A stretch of 32,891 nt of DNA, taken from positions 1 through 32,891 of the forward strand of contig JBBSGJ010000005.1 of NCBI GenBank assembly GCA_038254195.1. The letters run 5' to 3'. The notes under the pieces are model-generated. The model ran no database searches. It saw only the letters and a program-made list of their open reading frames with translations, and was not told where the DNA came from. Every line of letters starts with the position of its first letter. The first letter of the stretch is position 1. Shown here one piece after another: positions 1 to 7,044 of this stretch. This DNA comes from JBBQAA01 sp038254195. Its GTDB lineage: Bacteria; Actinomycetota; Thermoleophilia; Solirubrobacterales; Solirubrobacteraceae. Made by a program: the position numbers and the translations under genes.

Positions 1-1
1 G

Positions 2-955
2 GGCGACGCCCTGGCCGCCGACCTGCGCGCCTGCGCCCAGGAGGAGGCCGGCGTCCAGACCCGCCTGCGCGCGCGCACCGAGGAGGTCACCCGCGCCGAG
101 GTCGCCGCCCAGCGCGCCCGGGACGCGCACGCCGACGCGGCCCGGGCGCTCGCCGAGCTGGCCGGTCGACTGGACCAGGCGTGGGTGGGATCCGATCCCC
201 CCGAGCCCCTCGACGCCGCCGAGCGCACCACCCTCCTCCAGCGCCTCGAGCGCCTGGCCCGCCGCCGCGAGCTGCTCGGCCCCGTCAATCCCCTCGCCCA
301 GGACGAGTACGCCGAGGCCGTCGCCCACGTGGAGGAGCTCGAGGCCCAGCGCGAGGACCTCGAGGCCGCCCTGCGCGAGCTCGGCGATCTCCTCCGTGAC
401 ACCGACACGCAGATCCGCGAGACGTTCGCGGAGACCTTCGCCGCCGCGGCGAAGAACTTCGAGGAGGTCGTCGGGCACCTCTTTCCGGGCGGACGTGGCG
501 CCCTGCGCCTGGTCGCGGAGGATCTGAGCCCGCGGCCGGTGCTCGGCGGCGAACGCCCTGAGGAGGACGACGACGCCGAGGACGCCGCCGACGCCCCCGA
601 GCTCGGGGTGGAGATCGAGATCACCCCCGCGGGGAAGGCCACGAAGCGCCTCTCGCTGCTCTCGGGCGGAGAGAAGTCGCTCACCGCCCTCGCCTTTTTG
701 TTCGCCGTCTTCCTCGCCCGGCCGTGCCCCTTCTACATCCTCGACGAGGTCGAGGCCGCGCTCGACGACCCGAACATCACCCGCTTCCTCGAGCTCCTGC
801 GCCGCTTCGGCGACCGGGCGCAGTTCATCGTCGTCACCCACCAGAAGCGCACGATGGAGGCCGCCGACGTCCTCTACGGCGTCTCCATGGGCGACGACGG
901 GGTCTCCAAGGTGGTCTCCCGCCGCCTCGAGCCCGAGACCCGCGCGGCCGCCTGA
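2..955 (+). CDS. smc: chromosome segregation ATPase SMC, C-terminal part (5' end outside window)
   Basis: This frame is open from the left edge and gives 317 residues of the end of an SMC protein. SMC dimers entrap and organise chromosomal DNA together with ScpA/ScpB. The first ~130 residues are Ala/Glu/Arg-rich coiled coil, including the SMC-typical segment LGPVNPLAQDEY. The C-terminal ATPase lobe follows: the ABC signature LSGGEKS near residue 220, a Walker B strand FYILDEVEAALD, and the H-loop VVTHQK. An acidic, Ala-rich insertion (bases about 560-600) sits before the signature. Walker A and the hinge lie upstream, outside the window. The GTG at 185 is internal, because coiled-coil coding continues upstream of it without a stop. 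smc followed by ftsY is a common bacterial gene order. The identification is secure. Confidence 0.95.
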   Translation, partial: GDALAADLRACAQEEAGVQTRLRARTEEVTRAEVAAQRARDAHADAARALAELAGRLDQAWVGSDPPEPLDAAERTTLLQRLERLARRRELLGPVNPLAQDEYAEAVAHVEELEAQREDLEAALRELGDLLRDTDTQIRETFAETFAAAAKNFEEVVGHLFPGGRGALRLVAEDLSPRPVLGGERPEEDDDAEDAADAPELGVEIEITPAGKATKRLSLLSGGEKSLTALAFLFAVFLARPCPFYILDEVEAALDDPNITRFLELLRRFGDRAQFIVVTHQKRTMEAADVLYGVSMGDDGVSKVVSRRLEPETRAAA

Positions 956-957
956 CC

Positions 958-963
958 TAGGCT
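958..963 (+). promoter_or_regulatory. candidate -10 box (TAGGCT) of ftsY, near-leaderless
   Basis: TAGGCT lies between the smc stop and the ftsY ATG, 7 nt before the start codon. There is no Shine-Dalgarno sequence in the gap. The same kind of box precedes six other genes in this window. I saw no clear -35 hexamer upstream. The promoter role is inferred from this recurrence. Confidence 0.4.
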
Positions 964-970
964 GCGATCC

Positions 971-1978
971 ATGGCCTCGGATTGGCGCGAGCTCTTCGTC
1001 ACCGACGACGCCTCCGCGTCGGAGGAGGGCGGGGCGGGGAGTGGGACCGGATCGGAGGAGCGCCGCGGCTTCTTCCGCCGGCTGCGTACGAACATGCGCA
1101 AGACCCGCCAGGCCCTCGCCGCCGAGGTCCAGGCCACGCTCTTCGAGGGTGACCTCGACGAGGAGACGTGGGAGCGCCTCGAGGAGGCGCTGATCTTCGC
1201 CGACGTGGGTGCGCGGACGACGGCGGAGGTCGTGGAGACCCTCGAGCGCGAGGCCGGGTCGGGCGAGGTCGCGGGCGGGGAGGCGCTCACCCGGCGCCTC
1301 GAGGAGCTCCTGGCCGGCATCGCCCGCACGGGGAACGGGCGGATCGACCTGCGCCCGACCCCCACCGTCCTGCTCGTGGTCGGGGTCAACGGGACGGGCA
1401 AGACCACGAGCGTCGGCAAGCTCGCCCACCACCTGCGCCACGAGCTCGGTCGCACCGTCGTCCTCGGGGCCGCCGACACCTACCGCGCCGCCGCCGTCGA
1501 GCAGCTCGAGCGCTGGGCCGAGCGCGCGGGAGCGATCTTCGTGGCGGGCGCGCCCGGCGCCGATCCGGGGTCCGTGGCCTACGACGCGGTCGCGACCGGT
1601 GTCCGGGAGCGGGCCGACGTCGTCATCGTCGACACCGCCGGGCGCCTGCACACCCAGGACGACCTCATGGCCGAGCTCACCAAGGTGCGCCGGGTGATCG
1701 GGAAGCTGCTGCCCGACGCGCCGCACGAGACCCTCCTCACGATCGACGCCACGACAGGCCAGAACGGGGTGCGCCAGGCCCAGCTCTTCGCGGAGGCCGT
1801 GAAGGTCGACGGGATCGTCCTGACCAAGCTCGATGGGACCGCGAAGGGCGGGATCGCCCTGGCGATCGCCCGGGACGTCGGCATCCCCGTCAAGCTCATC
1901 GGGATCGGCGAGGCGCTCGAGGACCTGCGCCCCTTCGATCCCGACGACTTCGCGCGGGCTCTGATGGCGCCGGAGTAG
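971..1978 (+). CDS. ftsY: signal recognition particle receptor GTPase FtsY
   Basis: FtsY is the membrane-associated receptor that docks SRP-bound ribosomes at the SecYEG translocon through a GTP-dependent complex with Ffh. The 335-residue protein has a short, charged N-terminal A region (about residues 1-50), then the N helical bundle and the G domain. Visible G motifs are GVNGTGKTT (G1, from residue 138), the DTYRAAAVEQL insertion-box region, DTAGRLH (G3, D221) and TKLDG (G4, from residue 285). It ends in the usual FDPDDFARAL segment. The A domain is much shorter than in E. coli FtsY, as is usual in Actinobacteria. The ATG at 971 is chosen because the N-terminal length fits and it follows the smc stop by 15 nt. 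No Shine-Dalgarno sequence is visible. Confidence 0.97.
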   Translation: MASDWRELFVTDDASASEEGGAGSGTGSEERRGFFRRLRTNMRKTRQALAAEVQATLFEGDLDEETWERLEEALIFADVGARTTAEVVETLEREAGSGEVAGGEALTRRLEELLAGIARTGNGRIDLRPTPTVLLVVGVNGTGKTTSVGKLAHHLRHELGRTVVLGAADTYRAAAVEQLERWAERAGAIFVAGAPGADPGSVAYDAVATGVRERADVVIVDTAGRLHTQDDLMAELTKVRRVIGKLLPDAPHETLLTIDATTGQNGVRQAQLFAEAVKVDGIVLTKLDGTAKGGIALAIARDVGIPVKLIGIGEALEDLRPFDPDDFARALMAPE

Positions 1979-1981
1979 CCT
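1976..1981 (+). promoter_or_regulatory. candidate -10 box (TAGCCT) of the nfeD-like gene, overlapping the ftsY stop codon
   Basis: The TAG stop of ftsY is the first half of TAGCCT, which lies 10 nt before the ATG of the next gene. There is no Shine-Dalgarno sequence in between. It matches the boxes before ftsY, rpsP, thiD and others in this window. The promoter role is inference. Confidence 0.35.
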
Positions 1982-1991
1982 CTGCCCGTAC

Positions 1992-2417
1992 ATGGATCCC
2001 TGGGTCCTCTGGGTCATCGCCGCCGTGGTGCTCGCCGTGGGGGAGATGCTCACGGTCTCGCTCTGGATCGGGCCGTTCTCGGTCGGTGCGCTGGTCGCGG
2101 CCGTCGCCGCCGCCGTGGGCGCGGGGTCGCTGCTCCCGTGGATCCTGTTCATCGCGGTCTCGGCCGTGGTCCTCGGCGTCGTGCGACCCATCGCGCGCGC
2201 CCACCTGCGCACACCACCCCGGCTGAGGACGGGCGCGGCGGCGCTCGTGGGGCGCCCGGCGCTCGTGGTCGAGGCGATCGGCGGGCCCGAAGGGCTCGGG
2301 TCTGTGAAGATCGACGGCGAAGTGTGGACCGCCAAGGCCTACGAGGGCGAGGAGTTCGCCCAGGGGGCGCAGGTCCAGGTCGTGGAGATCCAGGGCGCCA
2401 TGGCTCTCGTTACCTAG
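1992..2417 (+). CDS. NfeD-like short membrane protein (NfeD1b type)
   Basis: This 141-residue membrane protein matches the short NfeD layout. Two to three hydrophobic segments fill about residues 3-60 (VIAAVVLAVGEML, VGALVAAVAAAV and ILFIAVSAVVLGVV). A soluble C-terminal OB-fold-like domain follows, starting near ALVGRPALVVEAI and including VKIDGEVWTAKA. There is no N-terminal ClpP-like protease domain, so this is the truncated class rather than full-length NfeD. NfeD proteins are encoded next to SPFH/stomatin partners and are thought to act with them in membrane microdomains. That partner gene follows here after 9 nt, which supports the call. The exact biochemical role of the family is not well defined. 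Confidence 0.85.
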   Translation: MDPWVLWVIAAVVLAVGEMLTVSLWIGPFSVGALVAAVAAAVGAGSLLPWILFIAVSAVVLGVVRPIARAHLRTPPRLRTGAAALVGRPALVVEAIGGPEGLGSVKIDGEVWTAKAYEGEEFAQGAQVQVVEIQGAMALVT

Positions 2418-2423
2418 GAGAAG
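2416..2423 (+). promoter_or_regulatory. Shine-Dalgarno sequence of the SPFH gene, overlapping the nfeD stop
   Basis: AGGAGAAG begins inside the TAG stop of the nfeD-like gene and lies just before the ATG at 2427. This is one of the few strong ribosome binding sites in the window. It fixes the SPFH start and implies co-translation of the pair. Confidence 0.6.
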
Positions 2424-2426
2424 ACA

Positions 2427-3464
2427 ATGTCCGCAGGTCTCATCGTCCTCATCGTCCTCGCCGCGTTCGCGCTGTTCGTCGCCGCGCGGACGGTGCGGAT
2501 CGTCCCCCAGGCCCGGGCCGGCGTGGTGGAGCGGCTCGGTCGCTACTCGCGCACGCTCGACGCGGGGCTGACGATCATCGTCCCCTTCATCGACCGGCTG
2601 CGGCCGCTCATCGACCTGCGCGAGCAGGTCGTCTCCTTCCCCCCGCAGCCCGTGATCACCGAGGACAACCTCGTGGTCCAGATCGACACGGTCATCTACT
2701 TCACGGTCACGGACGCGAAGTCCGCGACCTACGAGGTCGCCAACCCGCTCCAGGCCATCGAGCAGCTCACGGTCACCACGCTGCGCAACGTCATCGGCGG
2801 CATGACGCTCGAGCAGACCCTGACCTCGCGCGACACCGTGAACGGCCAGCTGCGCGCCGTGCTCGACGAGGCCACGAGCAAGTGGGGCATCCGCGTCAAC
2901 CGCGTCGAGCTGAAGTCCGTCGATCCGCCCGGCTCCATCCAGGAGGCGATGGAGAAGCAGATGCGCGCCGAGCGCGACCGCCGTGCGCAGATCCTCACCG
3001 CGGAGGGTGGCAAGCAGGCCTCCATCCTCACCGCCGAGGGGCAGAAGCAGGCCGCGGTCCTCACCGCGGAGGGCTCAAAGCAGGCGGCGATCCTGCGCTC
3101 CGAGGGCGAGGCCAAGGCGATCCAGACCGTCTTCGGCGCGATCCACGCCGGCCAGCCCGACCCCGAGCTGCTGAGCTACCAGTACCTCCAGATGCTCCCG
3201 CAGCTCGCCCAGGGCCCGGCCAGCAAGGTCTTCATCATCCCGAGCGAGTTCTCCCAGGCGCTCGGGAACCTCTCGTCCACGTTCGGCGGCCTCGCGACCG
3301 GCCGCACGCGCCACGACTCACCGCCGCCGCCGCCACCCCCGCTCGAGGGCGACGAGGCGGCGTCGGCCGCCGCGCTGGCCGAGGCCGAGCGGGCGGCGCG
3401 GGATGCCGCGCAGGCCGCCAGCGAGGCGACGACGCCGGGGGCGGGCGGCGCCTTGCCCGCATAG
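2427..3464 (+). CDS. SPFH/band-7 domain protein (paraslipin/stomatin-like)
   Basis: This 345-residue protein has one N-terminal membrane segment (GLIVLIVLAAFALFVAA) followed by a band-7/SPFH domain (VPQARAGVVERLGRYSRTL through INPLQAIEQL-like motifs; here ANPLQAIEQLTVTTLRNVIG). A long helical region follows, with four consecutive 11-residue repeats of the form ILTAEGxKQAA (bases about 2987-3120). Then comes LLSYQYLQMLPQLAQ, typical of paraslipins, and a tail with seven consecutive prolines and an Ala/Glu-rich end. Such proteins oligomerise at the inner face of the membrane and scaffold microdomains, usually with an NfeD partner, which is encoded just upstream. It ends immediately before ffh with no spacing. 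The family is certain; the cellular role is inferred. Confidence 0.92.
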   Translation: MSAGLIVLIVLAAFALFVAARTVRIVPQARAGVVERLGRYSRTLDAGLTIIVPFIDRLRPLIDLREQVVSFPPQPVITEDNLVVQIDTVIYFTVTDAKSATYEVANPLQAIEQLTVTTLRNVIGGMTLEQTLTSRDTVNGQLRAVLDEATSKWGIRVNRVELKSVDPPGSIQEAMEKQMRAERDRRAQILTAEGGKQASILTAEGQKQAAVLTAEGSKQAAILRSEGEAKAIQTVFGAIHAGQPDPELLSYQYLQMLPQLAQGPASKVFIIPSEFSQALGNLSSTFGGLATGRTRHDSPPPPPPPLEGDEAASAAALAEAERAARDAAQAASEATTPGAGGALPA

Positions 3465-4802
3465 ATGTTCGACTCTCTCGGCGAGAAGCTCCAGGCCACC
3501 CTCTCGGACGTCCGTGCGCGCGGGACGCTGACCGAGGCGGACATCGACGCCGCGATGCGCGACATCCGCCTCGCGCTGCTCGAGGCCGACGTGAACTTCA
3601 AGGTCGTGCGCTCCTTCACGAAGGGCGTCAAGGAGCGGGCGCTCGGCGCCGACGTGCTCGGCCAGCTCAACCCGGGTCAGCAGGTCGTCAAGATCGTCTC
3701 CGAGGAGCTCACCGCGCTCATGGGCGGCGCCGCCCGGACGGTGACCTTCTCGCCCCGGCCGCCCACGGTGATCCTCATGGCCGGGCTCCAGGGCTCGGGC
3801 AAGACGACCGCCGTCGCCAAGCTCGCCCGGTACCTGAACTCCGAGCATGGCTCCTCGGTCGCGGTGGCGGCGTGCGACGTCTACCGCCCCGCCGCCGTCG
3901 ACCAGCTCGTCACCGTCGGCGGGCAGGTGGGTGCGACGGTCTACGAGCAGGGGACGGACGCCGACCCCGTCGACATCGCCGAGTGGGCGCTGGAGCGGGC
4001 CCGCCAGGACGGCAAGGACGTCCTCATCGTCGACACCGCCGGCCGCCTGCACGTCGACGAGTCGCTCATGGGAGAGCTGAAAGCCATCCGGGACGTCACG
4101 AAGCCCCACGACGTCCTGCTCGTGGTCGACGCCATGACCGGTCAGGACGCCGTGAACGTCGCCGAGCAGTTCGCCGCGGCCGTGCCCTTCGACGGGGTGG
4201 TCATGACGAAGCTCGACGGCGACGCCCGCGGCGGCGCCGCGCTGTCGGTGAAGGCGGTCACCGGCAAGCCGATCCTCTTCGCCTCCACCGGCGAGAAGCT
4301 CGACCAGTTCGAGCGCTTCCACCCCGACCGGATGTCCCAGCGCATCCTCGGGATGGGCGACGTGATGTCGCTCATCGAGAAGGCGGAGCAGACCTTCGAC
4401 GAGGACCGCGCCAAGGAGCTCGAGCGCAAGATGCGCCGGGCGGAGTTCGACCTCGGGGACTTCCTCGACCAGCTCCGCCAGATCCGGAAGATGGGCCCAC
4501 TCCAGAACCTGCTGGGGATGATCCCCGGCATGGGCGCCCAGCTCAAGGGCGTGAAGCTCGACGAGCGGGAGTTCGACCGGGTGCAGGCGATCATCCTCTC
4601 CATGACCCCCGAGGAGCGCCGCCGGCCCGACCTCATCAAGGGCTCGCGGCGGGCGCGGATCGCGCAGGGCTCGGGCACGAACGTGCCGGCCGTCAAGGCG
4701 CTCATCAAGCAGTTCGAGCAGATGCGCAAGATCATGCGCCAGATGTCCTCGGGCAAGATGCCCGACCTCGGCGCGCTCATGCGCCAGGCCGGCGGGCGGT
4801 AA
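3465..4802 (+). CDS. ffh: signal recognition particle GTPase Ffh (SRP54)
   Basis: Ffh binds SRP RNA and the signal sequences of nascent membrane proteins and hands them to FtsY. The 445-residue protein has the N domain (residues 1 to about 95) and a G domain with GLQGSGKTT (G1, from residue 107), DVYRPAAVDQL, DTAGRLH (D190), TKLDGDARGG (from residue 248) and the GEKLDQFE segment. The Met-rich M domain (about 325-445) includes LGMIPGM and the SRP RNA-binding helix-turn-helix around RRARIAQGSG. Its Met content (MRKIMRQM near the end) is typical. The ATG directly abuts the TAG stop of the SPFH gene, so translation is probably coupled. Confidence 0.98.
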   Translation: MFDSLGEKLQATLSDVRARGTLTEADIDAAMRDIRLALLEADVNFKVVRSFTKGVKERALGADVLGQLNPGQQVVKIVSEELTALMGGAARTVTFSPRPPTVILMAGLQGSGKTTAVAKLARYLNSEHGSSVAVAACDVYRPAAVDQLVTVGGQVGATVYEQGTDADPVDIAEWALERARQDGKDVLIVDTAGRLHVDESLMGELKAIRDVTKPHDVLLVVDAMTGQDAVNVAEQFAAAVPFDGVVMTKLDGDARGGAALSVKAVTGKPILFASTGEKLDQFERFHPDRMSQRILGMGDVMSLIEKAEQTFDEDRAKELERKMRRAEFDLGDFLDQLRQIRKMGPLQNLLGMIPGMGAQLKGVKLDEREFDRVQAIILSMTPEERRRPDLIKGSRRARIAQGSGTNVPAVKALIKQFEQMRKIMRQMSSGKMPDLGALMRQAGGR

Positions 4803-4805
4803 TCT
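4800..4805 (+). promoter_or_regulatory. candidate -10 box (TAATCT) of rpsP, overlapping the ffh stop codon
   Basis: The TAA stop of ffh forms the first half of TAATCT, 10 nt before the rpsP ATG. No Shine-Dalgarno sequence lies between. An identical hexamer at the same distance, also overlapping a stop codon, precedes the gene at 24550. That recurrence is the reason for calling it. Confidence 0.4.
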
Positions 4806-4815
4806 CCACCGCGAT

Positions 4816-5061
4816 ATGGCGGTGCGACTCAGGCTCACCCGTGTCGGCGGGCGCAAGAACCCCGTGTGGCGCGTGGTGGCGACCGATTCGCGCTCCAAGC
4901 GCGACGGTCGCGTGCTCGAGATCGTGGGGCACTACAACGCCCAGACCCAGCCCTCCACGATCGTCCTGGACGAGGGGCGCGTGCGCGCGTGGCTCGGGAA
5001 GGGCGCCCAGCCCTCCGAGCCGGTCCGCAAGCTCCTCAAGATCCAGGGCATCGCGTCCTGA
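4816..5061 (+). CDS. rpsP: 30S ribosomal protein S16 (bS16)
   Basis: bS16 is a small early-assembly protein of the 30S subunit. The 81-residue product carries the family opening MAVRLRLTRVGGRKNPVWRV, the conserved SKRDGRVLEIVGHYN and the ending RVRAWLGKGAQPSEPVRKLL. Its length is normal for the family. It opens the rpsP-khpA-rimM-trmD-rplS cluster, an order conserved across many bacteria. The start is set by conservation of the N-terminus. A possible own promoter overlaps the ffh stop. Confidence 0.98.
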   Translation: MAVRLRLTRVGGRKNPVWRVVATDSRSKRDGRVLEIVGHYNAQTQPSTIVLDEGRVRAWLGKGAQPSEPVRKLLKIQGIAS

Positions 5062-5291
5062 AGGAGCTCCTCGAGGATCTCGTGAGGTCGCTCGTCGCCG
5101 AGCCCGACGCGGTGAAGGTCGAGTCCTTCGAGGAGGACGACGGGACGGTGGTGCTCGAGCTGTCGGTCGCCGATGAGGACTACGGCCAGGTGATCGGGCG
5201 GGGTGGCCGGACGGCGAACGCCCTGCGCACGGTGCTCAAGGCCGCCGCGGTGCGCGAGCGCAAGCGCGTGCTCGTCGACATCGTCGACTGA
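5058..5291 (+). CDS. khpA: KH-domain RNA-binding protein KhpA, probable CTG start
   Basis: KhpA is a single type-II KH domain RNA chaperone encoded between rpsP and rimM in many Gram-positive bacteria; it pairs with KhpB and affects cell division and envelope gene expression in firmicutes. Here 77 residues end in VDIVD and carry the RNA-binding GxxG loop inside VIGRGGRTANALR. Family members begin M-K/D-x-LL-x-x-LV-x-x-LV. In this frame KELLEDLVRSLV is preceded by a CTG that overlaps the rpsP TGA stop (CTGA), and no ATG, GTG or TTG lies at that point. The first canonical start is GTG at 5082, which would remove the first helix (KELLEDL). I therefore place the start at CTG 5058. The family is secure; the start is inference. 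Confidence 0.88.
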   Translation: MKELLEDLVRSLVAEPDAVKVESFEEDDGTVVLELSVADEDYGQVIGRGGRTANALRTVLKAAAVRERKRVLVDIVD

Positions 5292-5300
5292 AGCGAAGCC

Positions 5301-5780
5301 GTGCCCGCCCAGTCCGAGGTCGTCGCGGGACGGGTCGGCCGGCCGCACGGCCTCGACGGCTCCTTCTATGTGCTCGAGCCCGTACCGGCGCTGCTCGGAC
5401 GCGGTCGGGTGGTCATGGTCGACGGAACGGCCCGGGAGATCGTGCGCCGCGCGGGGACCGAGGACCGGCCCCTGGTGCGGTTGGAGGATTGCGTCGACCG
5501 GGGAGCGGCGGCGGCGCTGGGCGGCGTCGAGCTCCGGGTCGCGCGCGTCGAGGCCCCGGCGCTCGGGGAGGACGAGTGGTGGGCGACGGACCTCGTGGGG
5601 CTGCGGGTGGTCGACGGCGAGCGCGAGGTGGGCCGGGTGGACGCCCTGCGGGCGCTGCCCTCCTGTGAGGTGCTCGAGGTGGGCGACCTGCTCGTGCCGC
5701 TCGTGCGCGACGCGGTGCGCTCCGTGGACCTCGAGCGTGGGGTGGTCGACGTGGACCTCCGCTTCCTGGGAGCGGACTGA
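5301..5780 (+). CDS. rimM: 16S rRNA processing/30S maturation factor RimM
   Basis: RimM binds ribosomal protein S19 and helps mature the 3' (head) domain of 16S rRNA. The 159-residue product opens with VVAGRVGRPHGLDGSFYV, the RimM N-terminal barrel signature. It continues through a linker containing ALGEDEWWATDLVGLRVVD, which begins the C-terminal PRC-barrel, and ends with the VDVDLRFLG strand. The GTG start at 5301 lies 9 nt after the khpA stop and places the conserved GRVGRPHG motif near residue 10, as expected. The length is normal. It is in the usual operon position between khpA and trmD. Confidence 0.96.
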   Translation: MPAQSEVVAGRVGRPHGLDGSFYVLEPVPALLGRGRVVMVDGTAREIVRRAGTEDRPLVRLEDCVDRGAAAALGGVELRVARVEAPALGEDEWWATDLVGLRVVDGEREVGRVDALRALPSCEVLEVGDLLVPLVRDAVRSVDLERGVVDVDLRFLGAD

Positions 5781-5782
5781 GG

Positions 5783-6502
5783 GTGCGGATCGACGTGGTC
5801 ACGCTCTTCCCCGACTGGTTTGGGTGGTTCTCCGGCCAGCGCCACGTCGCCAACGCGCTGGCGGCGGGGCACTCGCTCGAGGCCGTCGACCTGCGGGCGT
5901 CCTCCACGCTCTCGGGGCGGCAGGTGGACGACACCCCGTTCGGCGGCGGGGCGGGGATGGTCCTGCGGGTCGACGTGATGGAGGCCGCTCTGCGCGAGCG
6001 CTACGGGTGCGATCCGGTCGGGCTGCGCTCCCGGCGCCGGGTCATCGCGCTGGCGCCCTCGGGTCGGGCGCTCGACGACGCCTGGGTCGACGAGCTCGCC
6101 GCGGAGGAGGACATCACGCTGCTCTGCGGGCGCTACGAGGGTCTCGACGAGCGCATCGTCGAGCACTTCTGCTCCGACGTGCTCTCCATCGGGCCCTACG
6201 TGCTGGCGGGCGGGGAGCTCGCCGCGATGGTGGTCTGCGACGCCGTCCTGCGCAAGCTGCCGGGCGCGCTGGGGCATGCGGACTCGGCGGGGGAGGAGTC
6301 GTTCTCGGCGGCGCTGGAGGGCGGGCCCGAGTACCCGCACTACACGCGCCCGGCCGAGTGGCGGGGCTGGAGCGTCCCGGAGGTGCTGCTCTCCGGGCAC
6401 CACGCGCGCATCCGGGAATGGCGGCTGGCGGAGAGCCGGGCGCGGGCGGGGCTTCGGTACCATGGCCGCTCCGGGCGCGAGGCACCGCCCCCCTCCGCAT
6501 GA
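5783..6502 (+). CDS. trmD: tRNA (guanine-N1-)-methyltransferase TrmD
   Basis: TrmD methylates G37 of tRNAs that have G at position 36, using S-adenosylmethionine, and so prevents +1 frameshifting. The 239-residue protein shows the SPOUT-family hallmarks: MRIDVVTLFPDWF at the start, DDTPFGGGAGMV, LLCGRYEGLDERI and the trefoil-knot cofactor loop SIGPYVLAGGELAAM. The C-terminal domain has YPHYTRPAEWRGWSVPEVLLSGHH, a conserved tRNA-binding stretch, followed by IREWRL. The GTG start follows the rimM stop by 2 nt, and the stop overlaps the rplS ATG (ATGA), so the genes are probably translated together. The length fits the family. Confidence 0.98.
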   Translation: MRIDVVTLFPDWFGWFSGQRHVANALAAGHSLEAVDLRASSTLSGRQVDDTPFGGGAGMVLRVDVMEAALRERYGCDPVGLRSRRRVIALAPSGRALDDAWVDELAAEEDITLLCGRYEGLDERIVEHFCSDVLSIGPYVLAGGELAAMVVCDAVLRKLPGALGHADSAGEESFSAALEGGPEYPHYTRPAEWRGWSVPEVLLSGHHARIREWRLAESRARAGLRYHGRSGREAPPPSA

Positions 6503-7029
6503 GCTCCGTCATCGACTCCATCGAGCGCGCCCAGCTGCGCCGGGTGCCCGAGTTCCGGGCCGGCGACCGCCTCCGGGTGCACTTCCAGGTCATCGAGGGC
6601 ACGCGCCGGCGCGTGCAGGTCTTCGAGGGCGTGGTCATCAAGCGCCAGGGGCACGGGGCGCGCGAGACCTTCACGGTCCGCAAGCAGTCCTTCGGGGTCG
6701 GTGTGGAACGCACGTTCCCCGTGCACTCGCCGAAGATCGAGCGGATCGAGATCGCCGCCCGCGGCGACGTGCGCCGCGCGAAGCTCTACTACCTGCGCGG
6801 GCGCGTGGGCAAGCGGGCGCGCGTGCGCGAGCGCCGCTTCACCGGCGCAGAGGCCGTGGTGGAGCGGGAGCTGCTGCACCCGGCGGCGCCGCCTCACACC
6901 GAGCAAGGCCCCACGGACGGCGACCTGCCCGCGGACGCCGCCGCCAAGGAGCCCCGAGCGGATGCCGGGGACGGTGGCCCGCTCGCCGAGGGTCACGCGG
7001 AGGCCGACGCCTCCCCGGCGGATGCTTAG
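6499..7029 (+). CDS. rplS: 50S ribosomal protein L19 (bL19) with acidic C-terminal extension
   Basis: bL19 sits at the 30S-50S interface. The first ~115 residues are a standard L19: IERAQLRRVPEFRAGDRLRV, a middle with RRRVQVFEGVVIKRQG and TFTVRKQSFGVGVERTFPVHS, and the ending KLYYLRGRVGKRARVRER. The 176-residue product then continues for about 55 residues of Ala/Asp/Glu/Pro-rich sequence (for example ADAAAKEPRADAGDGG), which is not part of the canonical fold. The reading frame is also open far upstream through trmD, but the conserved N-terminus and the ATGA overlap with trmD fix the start at 6499. Tails like this occur in some Actinobacteria; its function is unknown. Confidence 0.96.
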   Translation: MSSVIDSIERAQLRRVPEFRAGDRLRVHFQVIEGTRRRVQVFEGVVIKRQGHGARETFTVRKQSFGVGVERTFPVHSPKIERIEIAARGDVRRAKLYYLRGRVGKRARVRERRFTGAEAVVERELLHPAAPPHTEQGPTDGDLPADAAAKEPRADAGDGGPLAEGHAEADASPADA

Positions 7030-7044
7030 CCGTCCCACCCCGCG

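Noticed and set aside
2138..5176. Very long + strand frame (1012 codons) across nfeD, SPFH, ffh and rpsP
   Set aside because: It is a shadow frame created by GC-biased codons; its translation is Arg/Pro/Gly-rich with no domain, and four well-supported genes lie in other frames.
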